Shown: one piece after another, positions 36,613 to 49,100 of the stretch
How the letters are laid out: each line of letters opens with the position of its first letter
Position numbering within the stretch: position 1 is the first letter of the stretch
Assembly (NCBI GenBank): GCA_034670405.1
Contig: JAXDDX010000174.1
Location: 558,001-622,000 of the forward strand
Origin: Hoplostethus atlanticus
Lineage: Eukaryota > Chordata > Actinopteri > Trachichthyiformes > Trachichthyidae
DNA: 64,000 nucleotides
Reading direction: 5' to 3'
The notes under the pieces: model-generated
The model's input: only the letters and a program-made list of their open reading frames with translations
Told to the model about the DNA's origin: nothing
Database searches by the model: none
Translations under genes and position numbers: made by a program

Positions 36613-38127
36613 GTGAGGTGACCCAGGATTTGTTGGACTTGTGGGGGAAAAAAACCTGCAAATGTGGGTACGATTCTTACAGCTGACCGATTGATTGGTT
36701 TTGAATTGTCTCTGCGCGTTGTGCAGTGTTTCTGTGTCAGTATCTAACAGACGTAGTTCCTGCAGTGATTTATAGGTGAAGCAAGTGATGTGACAGAGGG
36801 GGGGGGGGGGGACACATGTTTTGGTAGTTTTATGGAGTTGACGGGCAGATGGACATGAGTGGACGTGAGTGGACATGAGGATTGATGACGCTTCAGGGCA
36901 GGTCTGCTTTGCTCTGTGTGTGTCCAGGTTAGTGTGAGGATCCCGGCATCCGTGGGTTATCCTACATTTCGGGACAACAGCACACACCACGCGCTGTCGT
37001 CACACGGTGTTGTTTTATCTTTACTAAACCGACACGAGATCAGGCAGGGATTGTTTTGGTTGCAGATAACAATGTGTCATAAATCTGCCAATCGGATACC
37101 GCGGCGGCGGTGGGGGTGGGGGGGGATGTGCCACGCGTAGCCTAAATGTTGTTTGTGGTTGAACGTGTGTGTGAAAGAACAAATTAGCTGTTGCCCTAAA
37201 ATCAGAGATGGCGTGGCCGTAACGCATTTCCTCTTGGGCAGGGTTGGGTGTGGAGGCTGTCTGGCAGAGATTTAGAGGGATCCTAGCGGGGCCACCGTTC
37301 TGTTTGATTACTCTCAGACATACATGGCGCAGATCCAACCTTTCAGGCCTTTTGGGAAGGGAGCTCCCCTCCTGCAGCCCCTCCCCCACCCCCTCTCCAC
37401 TGCCTCCCCATCTCATCCCAAATATTGCTTGTGTGTACAATTTGTCTTGGTTCATATTGCCAAACACCAGACAGGAAACCGTAACACCCCCCCCCCTACC
37501 CCTCCCCCCCCCAGCCTGATTCTGTCTGCGTTCTCACCCGTGTCCCTTCTCTTTAATACTCATCTGAAATTGCATCTATATTATTGATGCAGACAATTGT
37601 GTGGCGGCGGCGCGCTGGCCTACATTTTGGGGAAGGATTCCGTCTTCTCAGATCCTGTTTAATTCCTCCGTCTGAGGATTTAGTTTTATGTCACATTGTT
37701 TACATCTCCCGCCTACACACTTTGCCTACACAGCGAGAACTTCAATCTGTGCCTTTCCAGATTGGCAGATGGGAAGGGTGGTGTTTGACATATCCTGAGA
37801 CGGCCTTGCCTATGCCAAATCCCCAAGTGTGTGACTGACATGATTTAAGAAGCTTTTGTGCATTTCTCCTCTCTGCTTCGGCTGAGTCGCCTTTGAATTT
37901 ATTTTTTTTTTTTCCAGCCTTGCCCTCATTCCGTGAATATCGTCTGCTCATCCTCATCTGCAGTATCTACACAAACCTCAGTGCCTTTGAACACCCAAGC
38001 TCAGTTCAGACAGCATCGCATCACTTCTCCTGGTGTCCAACAGCCAAAAGGCAAATCCACCCACGGAAAATAAATCCTGGTTAAGCGATATACTATCTTT
38101 GAGGTCTCTTGTGGGTTTGTTTTTTTT

Positions 38128-38146
38128 GTGTGTGTGTGTGTGTGTG
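38128..38146. repeat. (GT)n microsatellite
   Basis: About nine uninterrupted GT repeats. Confidence 0.8.
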
Positions 38147-41100
38147 GCTCTGTGATCAGCTGTTTTGCTTGTCTCATAACAGGGATCACAGATCACGGGC
38201 TTTTCTCCCGGGACCAGGTGCACCGAGGAGGACGGGGCCAGACCATGTTTAGACGATCCGCTCTTGCTCCATTAAAACCCAGATTGAGAGGGCAGATGCT
38301 CAACACCTCTAATCCCATTTCAGTTTGACAAGATCTAAAGGGATCTGGCCCTGTTTCCCTATAGACTTAGCTTAGGAAATGAAGAGTTTTAATGCCGTAG
38401 CTCGGTGCCTTAACGGATCCGGTCTGATGACATACTAACCTGGCACACTGAAGACACACCGCAGCAGACAGGGCATCCCATCTAGGTTATAAATGAAAGC
38501 CTTGTAGAAACTGAACATAATTAACAGGGAATTCTGTTAATGGGGAATCCCATGTTAGACAGGAATGTTGGATTAAAAAAAACAAAACATTGTGGCGCAC
38601 ATTGTCTACTGTCTACGTGTCCCGTGTTATCAGAAAGACATAAAAGGAGTTCTTAAATGCTGTGTCTGCTGAATTATTCATCCATCTTTCTTTCATTACA
38701 CTGTACAATGACTCAGAGATGAAAGGAAAGATGAGAGGGGGGGGGGGGTTGAGGAAGAGAGAGGGAGTGTTAGAGAGAGTAGTGGGGGCTTGGGGTCTTG
38801 GCATGGCTGGCGTCTACTGTGCGCTGGTATCTCCCGTGGGCAATGGAGATTCTTCCTCTCCTCTCGGTTTCCTGTTCAGTCTGAGAGCGGAGGAAGGCCA
38901 CCGCCTGCCACATCCCAGCGCAGAGGTGACATTGGCCTGAGGTCCCCACTGCAACCCACTCCCAAGCTGCTGTCATCGAATGACAACTGTTCAGGGTCTC
39001 ATTAGGAGCCGCAACCAAGTCAGGGGACACTCAGAAAGGACCACAAATAGGATTGGCTGAGATGTCAGGAGGAGAGCAGATGCAAGAGAATGAGAGAATG
39101 AAAAAAAGGGGTTGACAGAATGTGTCCTTTTGTTTTCTTTCTCCCTAAGCTCCTTGGTTTTGTTGTTGGGAGACAGAGGTGCCTGACAGGAGACTGACTC
39201 CTCTTCAAGGATCTTAAAGGGAGCTGCTATCACGGGTGAGTGTGTGCACGTTTTTGTGTGTGTATGTCCCACAGGGAGGGCGTCTCTATTCAGTCGGCTG
39301 AAAAACAAAATAAAATCATTCAGCATTTTGTTGTCGGCAATATATAGAATGTGCAACATTTTTGTCGTTGGACTTTAGTGATCGGAGTTGAAGTGGACTT
39401 GACCTTTACCCTGATTCCTCCCTTTGTGTCTCTGCCTATTTGTCATCAGGGGTTGCTGGTACGTAGATTCTGTTGACTGCACATAAAGAAAGTGTGTTCT
39501 ATTTCAGCGATACCCATCCATGAAAACCGACCTCCCTCGCTATTGCTGCTGGGTGAATCCTTTAAAAGCCGCCATAGCTATTTATTTACAATAGATGACA
39601 CATTACTCTTCTTCTCGTATAGAGTTGCAAATGTTTTGTTTCCCAGTGAATGCACACAAACGCCCTCGAGCGCAAATTTTTTTTATATGCAGGTATCCAT
39701 TTTACAGCCATTTTAGGAAGAACAAAACCACTACACGCTCGCTTGGCTCAGAGGCTAACACATGATCCAGCCTGTTTTGTTCGATGATTGGAGCTTTAAG
39801 CTGCGAACGCTACGCCTCACTGCACTTTGTTTACACTTGCAGTGTCTGATTTAGTGGCTGTGTTTTGGGAAGGGTGGGTTTTCAAAAACAAAACAAAGCC
39901 CTATGATGACTTTGGCCCTCGTTCTTATCTGTTTGCTTTTCTGCCTTCTTCCTTTTCTCCTTTTATCAATTGCCAGCGTCCTTGCTTGTATTCTCTGGCA
40001 TAAGTTTATGCTCCGAAGGTCCTCTAGACTGAAAGCTTCAAAAAAATGTAAATTGCATGGGTTTAAATATGTGGAAATGTTCTCTTCCCTCAATGGATTT
40101 GAGTTAACCAACAGCTTAGTCAGGTTTGGCCAGGTGACAATATCTGATCTTATTTTGAAAGGGTTTTAGCTGGTGTAGAGAATTCCTTGACATCCAGTTA
40201 TGAGTTAATAATAGAGATAACTGTAAAAATGACATTTCATCTTAAAGTCATCTGTCATCTAGTTTCTGTTATCCAAATCAGTTCTGTCTTTGCTCATCGT
40301 CTATAATTGGGGATGAAAGCCGTGGGGGTTTTATCGTAACTGCACAAATCTGTATTGTTTTTCTCCACTTTGTGTTTTCTTACCACATTCTATCAAATTA
40401 ACTCAACTAAAAAATTGAACTGGGTCTATTGTATGTCTTATGGCTTCCATAATCTGGACAGCCAGATGTAAATAAATGTCCTCCTTATCACAGTTATGAG
40501 AGTGAGTGAAATTCATCATAGCCTCTAAGCTTATCAAGAGTCTACAGATTGAAATAGTATACATCTTGCATTTTCCAGGGACGTCTGGTTGTTAAATGAT
40601 TTTGCTGTTAGTGACAAATACAAATGCTCTTAGAATATTGCATCTTTCCAGTGTGGGGGTGATAAAATATCTGCCAGGCGGCAAGGCCACATGACAGCAC
40701 AGTCTGCAGAGCAGCAGCGACATTAACTCGCTTTGCATTCCCCTCGTGGCTTCTCTCTATCGGGCGCTGACAGTACCAACTTGGCTGGCAGACATACAGC
40801 CAAGGTCTGTGGAAGGAGCTCCCTGGCACTGCAGTCCCACTGGGACACACTGAGCCTCCTTCGCCCCATCAAAGGGGCTCTGTGTGGAGAGTTTCAGGCT
40901 GGTCACAGGCTCCCAAACCACCAGGATCACAATACTGTAATTCACAGAGCAGCCAGCAGTGCTCCGTCTCTGTTCTCTCTTCTCTTCTATTCTCTCTATC
41001 TCGCTGTTTCTAGAGGATGTTAAGCCGGTCATTAATAGGGGCTGAATAACTTGGGTGTTCTTTGATCTTTTGATCGTTTCTTTGATTGCCCTGCGATGGG

Positions 41101-41836
41101 GCTAACATCCATTAGTCATGTCAGACATGTAAGCCTGTTGGATTCTAGATAAATGGGACACAAGTTGTGCCAGTGATGCTTCTTTCTTGTGGTGTTTTCA
41201 GTGAAGCCAGTGATGTTAACTCGGCACATGAAAAGAAGCCGCAGCTGCTGCGGCAGCAGCATATTTTCATGTTATATTTAGTATCACTTTTGTTGTCTTT
41301 TGGTACACGCTGTAATTTCCATGTGAATGTTCATGAACACACAGAGACGTGTGCGTGTTCGCTGCCCTCCTGCCCAGAGCTTTAATGTGCATTAGTGAAG
41401 AGAAAAGCTGGTATTTATAACCACTCAATAACGCTCCTGTATCCAAGGTTAAACGGATGGCTAATATCTGCTTCCGTTCTTAGATGGACTGCATTGATCA
41501 GCCTTCCATTATACATGTAGATTTGGCTGTGTTCAGTCAATGCAGCTCAATAAGAAGCCTACACTGTGGATGGTGCTGCTTAGGTTTGTTCCTGGGGGTT
41601 CACAATACTCAGGCCAATGGGGTTCAGTAATCTTCCTGTAAACGCTTCCCAGATAGCTCTAGTTACGTAAGGCCTGGAGATCTGTACCCTAGTTGGACTG
41701 CTGATTTCTTAGGACACTGTTGAAAGCTATGGCACTGTACCCACTGCTGTGTGTGAGTGTCTGTCTGTCTGTACACATTGGTGCGCGTGGGTGTGCTTAA
41801 TTAGGCATGCAGGGAAGTCTTTGTCTGTGTGTGCGC

Positions 41837-41840
<4 letters not shown>

Positions 41841-41873
<33 letters not shown>
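41841..41873. repeat. (GT)n microsatellite
   Basis: About 16 uninterrupted GT repeats, preceded by GTGCGCGTGC. Confidence 0.9.
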
Positions 41874-41874
<1 letters not shown>

Positions 41875-42053
41875 ATGTTTGTGTGCGTGTTACCTGTCTG
41901 CCTGGTCCAACACTATTTGAAACTGTGCCAGTTGCTAACTGGGCAGGACTCCAGCCAGAGAATTAGGCTTGTCTTATCCCTTCTAATGACCCCTTAAGAT
42001 GTGACTGTAGGATCTAGGACCACATCGCCACCCGTCTCTGCTGTCACACTGTG

Positions 42054-42054
<1 letters not shown>

Positions 42055-42099
<45 letters not shown>
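42055..42099. repeat. (CA)n microsatellite
   Basis: About 22 uninterrupted CA repeats. Confidence 0.9.
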
Positions 42100-42101
<2 letters not shown>

Positions 42102-42495
42102 GGAGCCATGCCTGCTAGACTGGTCCTCGGCCATATTCCCTGCGGGGGTACCATGCTCATAGACTCGGGCAGCCAGTGCGCTCTGCGTGGTGCTGGAGTT
42201 TGATCCATGAATTTGTCGGAGCTGCTGACCATCAGAGGAAGAGGCACACATAGGCTTATCCTTCTATATACAATTCCAGGATTTGTAGCAGAAATGTTGG
42301 ATCATCACTGTGTTGCGTTTGCTCAGTAATCCTCTGTATAGATACTGTGAGATCTACAGCATGGATAACACACAGCCTCATTGTAGTTGGTACTGGTATT
42401 GAGGTCTGCAGTGTGTTTCTTTCACAAAACCAGTAGAAGGTTTAAATCACAAATAGTGTTGAGTGGTGTTGAGTGTTGTGGCTGTCATAAAAACA

Positions 42496-42912
42496 GAGTG
42501 CAATGGTGGCAACAATGTTAACGTCACACTTGCAGAGGAGAACAATGTCTGATGTAAACCAGACCTGGGTTGAATGGTATCCTTAGCGTTTGTTTTGGCC
42601 TCCTGGGAATACCAGACGGGTGGGGCTTACTGCATTAGCGTAATTCAAATAGGGGACTGCTACTTTGCCATTCACAAAAAAAAGTTAACTAAATTGACTT
42701 TCAAATACCCATTGTGTCGCTCTATGTTCGGCCCCACCCATGGGACACTGTGAAGGTTAAAACAAATACTGAAAATGTTTTGCAGTCAGGTGTTTAACCA
42801 AGATCTGATGTAATAGCTACAATGTTAACTTGCAAATGAGAATAATATCTGGTGTAAACAGTGTAATGGTGGCTACCATGTTAACTTATCTCTTGCAGAC
42901 ATGGCAGGAAAA
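42496..42912 (+). repeat. Decayed copies of the nckap5l acceptor/start-codon module
   Basis: Three segments (about 42500-42560, 42808-42862 and 42866-42912) resemble the real intron-exon boundary at 43072-43130. They share, in order, TGTAATGGTGGC/TACC-like sequence, ATGTTAAC, CTTGCAG and GAGAACAATGTC-like sequence. Only the copy at 43072 leads into an open, conserved exon. Confidence 0.5.
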
Positions 42913-43109
42913 TGTTTTTTTTAAATGTCCTCTGGTCTCAGTGGCTGACTGCTTTACCAGTCCAGATATGAAAGAAGAGACAGTTAAATGGTGGCTGGTT
43001 ACCTGCCAAAGTGGCTCATGTGAATGTCCCACCATGTTTGCATACAAGAACAGTATTTGCTGTAAAGAGTGTGATGATGGTAGTTTCAAGGTTACCTTTT
43101 CTCTTGCAG

Positions 43110-46100
43110 ATGAGAACAATGTCCGATGAGACAGAACAGAGAATGGGCGATGAGGACTTCGGTTCAGACGAGGAGGGGGAGGAGGGAGACGTGGAGTCTT
43201 ACCTAGAGGACAACAGTAGTGAGCTCATGGACCGACTGAGAGAGCTGGAGGTGAGTAAACAAGAGACTCTCACAACTTAAATGTGAATTAAAATGCAAAT
43301 GAACAATCCAGCAAATGAAAAAGTAGCACATTGAATGTGTCCCAGTGATTCAGTGGGTAAGGCGCACAGTTAAGAGAAAAAGTTTGTGAACCCTTTTGAA
43401 TTACCTGTATAAATGACTCCTAAAATGTGGTCTGATCTTAATATAAGTCTTAAAAATAGATAAACACAATGTGATTTAACAAATAACACACACAAACATG
43501 TATTTTTATATGTCTTTATTGTTCAAACGTTAACAGCTTGGATTGGAAAAAGTATGTGAACCATGAGATTTAGTAACTGGTGGAACCTCCTTTAGCAGCA
43601 GTAACCTCAACCAAACGTTTCCTGTAGTTGCTGATCAGGTTAGGAGGCCTTTTGGACCATTCCTCCTCACAGACCTGTTTCAGTTCATTGATATTTTTGG
43701 GATGTCTTTCATGAACGGCTTGCTTCAGGTCATGCCACAACAATTAAGGTCAGGAAATGTGAATTTTCCTGTTTAATCCATTCTGTTGTAGATTTACTTT
43801 TGTGTTTGAGGTCATTGTTATGCTGCATGACCCAAGATCACAGACCGTTAGGAGGCTTTGCTGTTGGTATGCAGTGTTGGAGTGTTAGTGTTTTTTCTCC
43901 AAACAGTGTGCTCGTTTGACAAAAACTTACATTTTTCTCTCATCTGTCCAAAGAACATTGTTCCAGTATCTTTGTGGAACAACCAGGTCCTTTGGCAAAC
44001 TAGAGATGGGCAGCAATGTTTTGTAGAGAGCAGTGGTTTCCTCCTTGGTATCCTCCATGAACACCACTCATGTTTGGCGTTTTTCTTATTGTGGACTCGT
44101 GGACACAGATGTTGGAAAGTTGTTGTATGTTATTATCACATTGTGTTTATCTATTGTTATGACTCATTTATGCAGGAATGCCCACAGGAGTGTTCACAAA
44201 CCTTTTCTCGCAGCTGTACTGCCACCATGGGCTCATGTCTGGCTCAAGGCCTTTCACCCACCCCCTCTTCACTTCCACAGTAAACAAGAAAGAAAGCATA
44301 AACATATATAATATTTTTTTTTAAGTTGGTTAACTGCAGTTGTAAGTCATGTATTTTCAGCTGCCATTTCTATTTTTACTAATGTTTACTACTTTTTTAT
44401 TTTATTTTTGGGCATTATGTTGTATTGTATTGTTTTCCTCAGGCTGAGAATTCTGCTCTGATGTTGGCAAATGAGAGTCAGAGAGAGGCTTATGAAAGAT
44501 GTCTGGATGAGGTGAGTCAGCTATGTATTGAAAGAAAGTTTAAATGTATGTTGCACAAAAATGAGTGATTACTAAATTAGTTTAGAAATCAATGTAAGTA
44601 TAAATTCCACTTACTGTAAGTCACTCTATAATGTCTAGAGTGTGAAATGTGAAAATGAAATGAAAATGTAATCTTTTCTTCACCGTGTTATTAGGTGGCC
44701 AACCATGTGGTCCAAGCTCTGCTAAACCAAAAGGTAACATAACATAAACCTACATTTGTGGATTTCCTTCAACTCAGGCAGCAGGGATACTGATTGAGGT
44801 CTATTTTCTACCGTCTTTGCGTGTTATTGAGCAGGATCTCAGAGAGGAGTGCATCAAGCTGAAGATGTTGGTGTTTGACCTGGAGAGACAGAACCGGGCG
44901 CTGTGTGAGCTTTTCCAGCAGAAACTGCCGAATCACCCCACTGCTCATTACCAGGTAAATGAACATACCCTCGTTCATGATAGTTCACAGTTTACTGTAC
45001 TATATTTATTGTATGTCTTTTGCACAGTTCACAGTTCTCAAGACCAGATAGAGCAGCTAATTTCTACTTCTCAGCCTCAATCTTTAAAACATTTGTGTGC
45101 TTGTAATGGATCTCAGTGGTTTCACCTCTGCTCTATATTGTTCCTTCAGACACCAGGACAATGTAGCTCTTAGTTGTGTGTGTATACAATAGCCTGCAGT
45201 GTATACAATGTCATCATAATTGCCCCATGAATCTCCTGTTACAGGTCCAGCCAGGACCCCTCCCAGACTACAATGCACAGCTGCACAATGACTCTGCCAA
45301 GCAGGTGGAGCCTGCACAGACTGAAGCACAAGCCAAGGTGATGATTACAGCCCACGCAGCACATTTTTACCAAACATTAAGTAAAAAAGTTATTATAGGC
45401 TCCGAATGAGAGACCGAGGACCCCACCTGTGTGTGTGTGAGGCAATAACTGGTGATGCTTTGACATTTAGTCCCTTTTTCACTATTGTGCTAAGTGCTAA
45501 TCTTCCTTGCCCTCATTTCCTTTACGCATGTATGCAAAGGTCTTGGGTTTTGATGCATTATGTTGTTTGGCTCACATTAAAGTGTCAGCAGTGAATGGCG
45601 TGCTGATAGAGATCTTTTTCTATCCAAAGGGAAATGGCTACCGCACACAACATGCCTCCCCAGGCCCCCGCGGCCCAGCCGCCACCATGGAGGCTCTGTC
45701 TCCCTTCTTCAAGAAGAAAGCACACATCCTGGAGGTCCTTCGCAAGATGGAGGAGACAGACCCTCTGAAATTTCACCCCTCTACCACGAGCCTCTCCTTC
45801 TGCGACTACAGCCAGGTGCTCATGTCCACAGAGGCTGTTCTGGCGACTGCAGACCCCCTTCCACTACAGTGCAAAGCCCACCACACACACTGCCACTGCT
45901 CCTGCTCTGACACTGACACACATCAGCATGTCAACGGTGAAGGGGCAGTGAAGTGTGAGGGAGGGAACACCTGCTGTTTACACTGCAAGAGGAGCCCAGA
46001 CAGTCCTCCCAAGCCATGCAACCATGTCTGTAGTCCTCCAAAAGCCAACTCGGCCACCCAGAGCCATGTTGTTCCCGCAGCTGCTATGAGCGAATGTCAC

Positions 46101-49100
46101 AGTAAGAGCACAGCGGTGGAGTCTGTTCCCCCGTCAAAACAAAGCATCAAGAATGACAACCACCAGCAACCAGCAGCCGCCGCCCCCCCACTCATCAATC
46201 ACAGAAACAGCCAATCAGAGCCCGGAGGTGATGAGAGTGGAGCAGGACCAGGCTGCAGCAGTGAGCTGTCCACAGCCTAGTACCTCTGAAGAGCTCACTG
46301 GTTTCTATCCCACTTCTCAACTACCCCTCCCTGTGAAGGACAGCCCTGAGAATGCCCACTGTGACATGGAAACGACAGATGCCGTTCACAACGGGTTGAC
46401 GCTCTCCTCCATCAGCGCCTCCATGTCTGACGATCCCTCGGCCATCCCAGAGAAAGACAACACGGACCAAGAGGCTTCCTGCGTTAGATCCAGTGCTTCC
46501 CTCAGCCCCAGCCCCTCCTGCCTCAGCGACGTCAAAGCCGCTGCCATCAACTCCCCGTCCAAGTTGCTCAAGTTCCTGAAAATCCCCACAATAGGGGAGA
46601 AATCTCAGGCTCAGACCAGCCCCGTCCGTTTGAGTCCCCAGCTCACCCGCAACTCTAGGATCCCCTGTCGCACCAACAACTATGAGGTGTACCATTCTCC
46701 TGTTCCCACGCGCAGAGCCACCACCACAGAGAGGTGCAGGCAGCCCCCTCCACCACCCGCCAGGTCTGAGTCCTACCCAGCTACACACTCAGCCCCAACC
46801 TCCCCACCCCAAACTGAGGATGCCTGCTCCCCTCCAGCTAAGGAAATAAGCTACAGCAGCCTCTCGGCACCTAAAGCCACTGCTGGCCCTAAGCTGGGCA
46901 CTGCTGCTTCTTCCTCCACCTCATGCACTGCCGCTTCTTCCTCCACCTCATGCACTGCCGCTTCTTCCTCCACCTCATCCTCCTCGCCCAAAGTATCTCA
47001 GAGGGTCCCTCACTATGAAAATGTCTCTGATATAGCTACCAACTCCAGAGAAGGGGAACCACCCCGGGGCCTTGAGAAAAGAACCACGCTACCCTCTCAC
47101 ACAAAGGCGAGCGGCGGCGAGAGGAAGCTAGTCAAGTCGCTACCGGAGAGCGTCCTCAACCCCTCGCCTCAACGCAAGCAGTCATCCTCCTCCACCTCAG
47201 AATCCACATCAGACGAGGAAGAAGATACAGACAGCCCGGTCTGGGTGAACCACCACAGCCTGCCCAACTCCTCCGCCATCAGCAAAGCTCAGGGCAGAGC
47301 TAGCTACTCACGAACCAGAGACAAACAGGAGACAGATACGAGGGAGATCGCCATGCAGAGCTCTGAGGTCACACAGCCTCCTCCTCCACCTCCGGCCAAG
47401 AGAAATGATCCCTCATCCATCCCCAAGAGGCCTGGGACCGGGTCAGGGAGGTCCCCGGCCGATTCCAGTCACTATGCCTTCAAAGACAGGCTGGCTGCGC
47501 TGGGCAAGCTCAGGAGCTCTGAGGATTTACAAGTCGGTCAAAAGCCAGCCGACACATCAAATGCAAACACACAATGCGGTGATGTCACCAATAGCAATGA
47601 AAGGAGTAAGACAGCAGAGAGGCCCATTGAGCACCATAAAGAGGAGCAGAGACATTCAAAATTCACAGACTCTTTGGATGGCAAACCTAAAGGTAGCACC
47701 GGTGGGTTGAAGTACCCCGGGCCATCTCAGTTATATGAACCAGGGTTGAAACCTCTGCCCTCTGGTCCGGCAATGGTCAAACCAGGAACTGTGTGTGACC
47801 AAGACAGAGAGCCCCAAGAGTAAAATAGGTCTGCCATCCCCCAACACCGATGCTCCCCAGGTGCTACGCAACAATATGAAGTGTCCTGGTGCCCTGAATC
47901 TGGCCTACAGCGCTAAATCTGGCCTCGGCCCTCACAGCAGCAACAGCCCCAACAAAGTCCCCCCTAAGTCGCCCTCAAAACCTTGCCAGGGCCCCTCCAT
48001 CCACAGAGGGGGGAAACCCGCAGAGGTCCCGCGCTACTCCTCCAAATCAGAGGAGAGGTCTAAGATCAGTGGGAAAGGGAAAAAGAACCCGACATATGGA
48101 GACAGTCTTCCCCCGCCGCCTCCGAGACCTCCGACATCCGACATCCCGGGGGAGAAGCCATCGCATCCAGTCCCCAGCCCGCAGTCGGCCATCGAACAGA
48201 AGGTGATGAAGGGCATCGAGGAGAACATGCTGAAGCTTCAAGAGCAGGACAGGGGAGGGCAGGGGGTCGAGGTCAAGCAGAAAGCCTCCAACGGCATCGC
48301 AAGTTGGTTCGGCCTGAAGAAGAGCAAGCTCCCAGCACTGAGCCGCAAGACCGAGACAACCAAAGCAAAGGACGAGAAGAGGGAGTGGAAGATCAACATC
48401 CCCTCGGTGGGGAAGGACTCTGTCAAGATGGCCACCAGGTGTAAGGAAGGGGTGGAGGGTCTGAACATCTCGACTCTGATGGAGAAGGCAGAGGGGCTGA
48501 GGAGAGCCCTGGAGGAGGAGAGGGCGTACGTGGAGAGGTCAGGCAGGGGTCACTCCTGTGAGGTGGTGATGGACCAGGCTCAGGGACAGTTGGCCGTCAT
48601 GTACAGGGGAGCGCGCTCTGACAACTTCATGCAGCAGCTGCTAAACAGGTGAGGGTCGGAGGACAAGTGGATTCTGAGGCTGGTCTAAGATAGACATTTC
48701 TTGTGCAGTCGAATACTGTCACCAGTGTTTGTAAAGTGAGTGTGTACGGGTTGAAGAACACTGCCACCATTATTGGTATTTTCTGTGAGACGAAGGTAGG
48801 GCCTAAACTCTGAATGTTTGTGTGTGTAACTGCAGAGTGGATGGGAAGGAAATGATCAGCATGCCGCAGCGCCGGCTATCCTTCGACTGTAAGACTTCCA
48901 GGCCAGTGTTTAGTCAGCAGAGCGATGTCATCAGTCACACAACCAGCCGAGACGATATGGAGAAGGTATTCCCTTGGTTACGCAGCTTTTCATTATCAAT
49001 TTGTTTCTCTCTCTGTAGTTCATAGATCCGCAAATGATTTCACATCTGGAATAATAAGGCACAGACAAGCAGGAGGCCAGTGAAAAACGATCATTCACAT

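Larger units (their letters stand above)
28429..43109 (+). other. Long 5' intron/intergenic region before the nckap5l coding exons
   Basis: About 14.7 kb with no recognisable coding block on either strand. The longer open frames, such as 31142-31651 (-), 36556-36990 (-) and 37024-37467 (-), look like chance frames in GC-rich DNA. Contents noted separately are a candidate GC-rich exon near 36.2-36.6 kb, microsatellites, an X-box-like palindrome at 31757 and decayed exon-boundary copies at 42.5-42.9 kb. Confidence 0.5.

Noticed and set aside
36167-37467. Several 110-147 codon minus-strand open frames
   Set aside because: They run through GA, GT and poly-G tracts, giving low-complexity peptides; not coding.
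42830-43129. 99-codon plus-strand frame ending in the first nckap5l exon
   Set aside because: Wrong frame relative to the conserved exon and it crosses a good splice acceptor; intronic chance frame.
46321-46788. 155-codon minus-strand frame
   Set aside because: Antisense shadow of the nckap5l giant exon.
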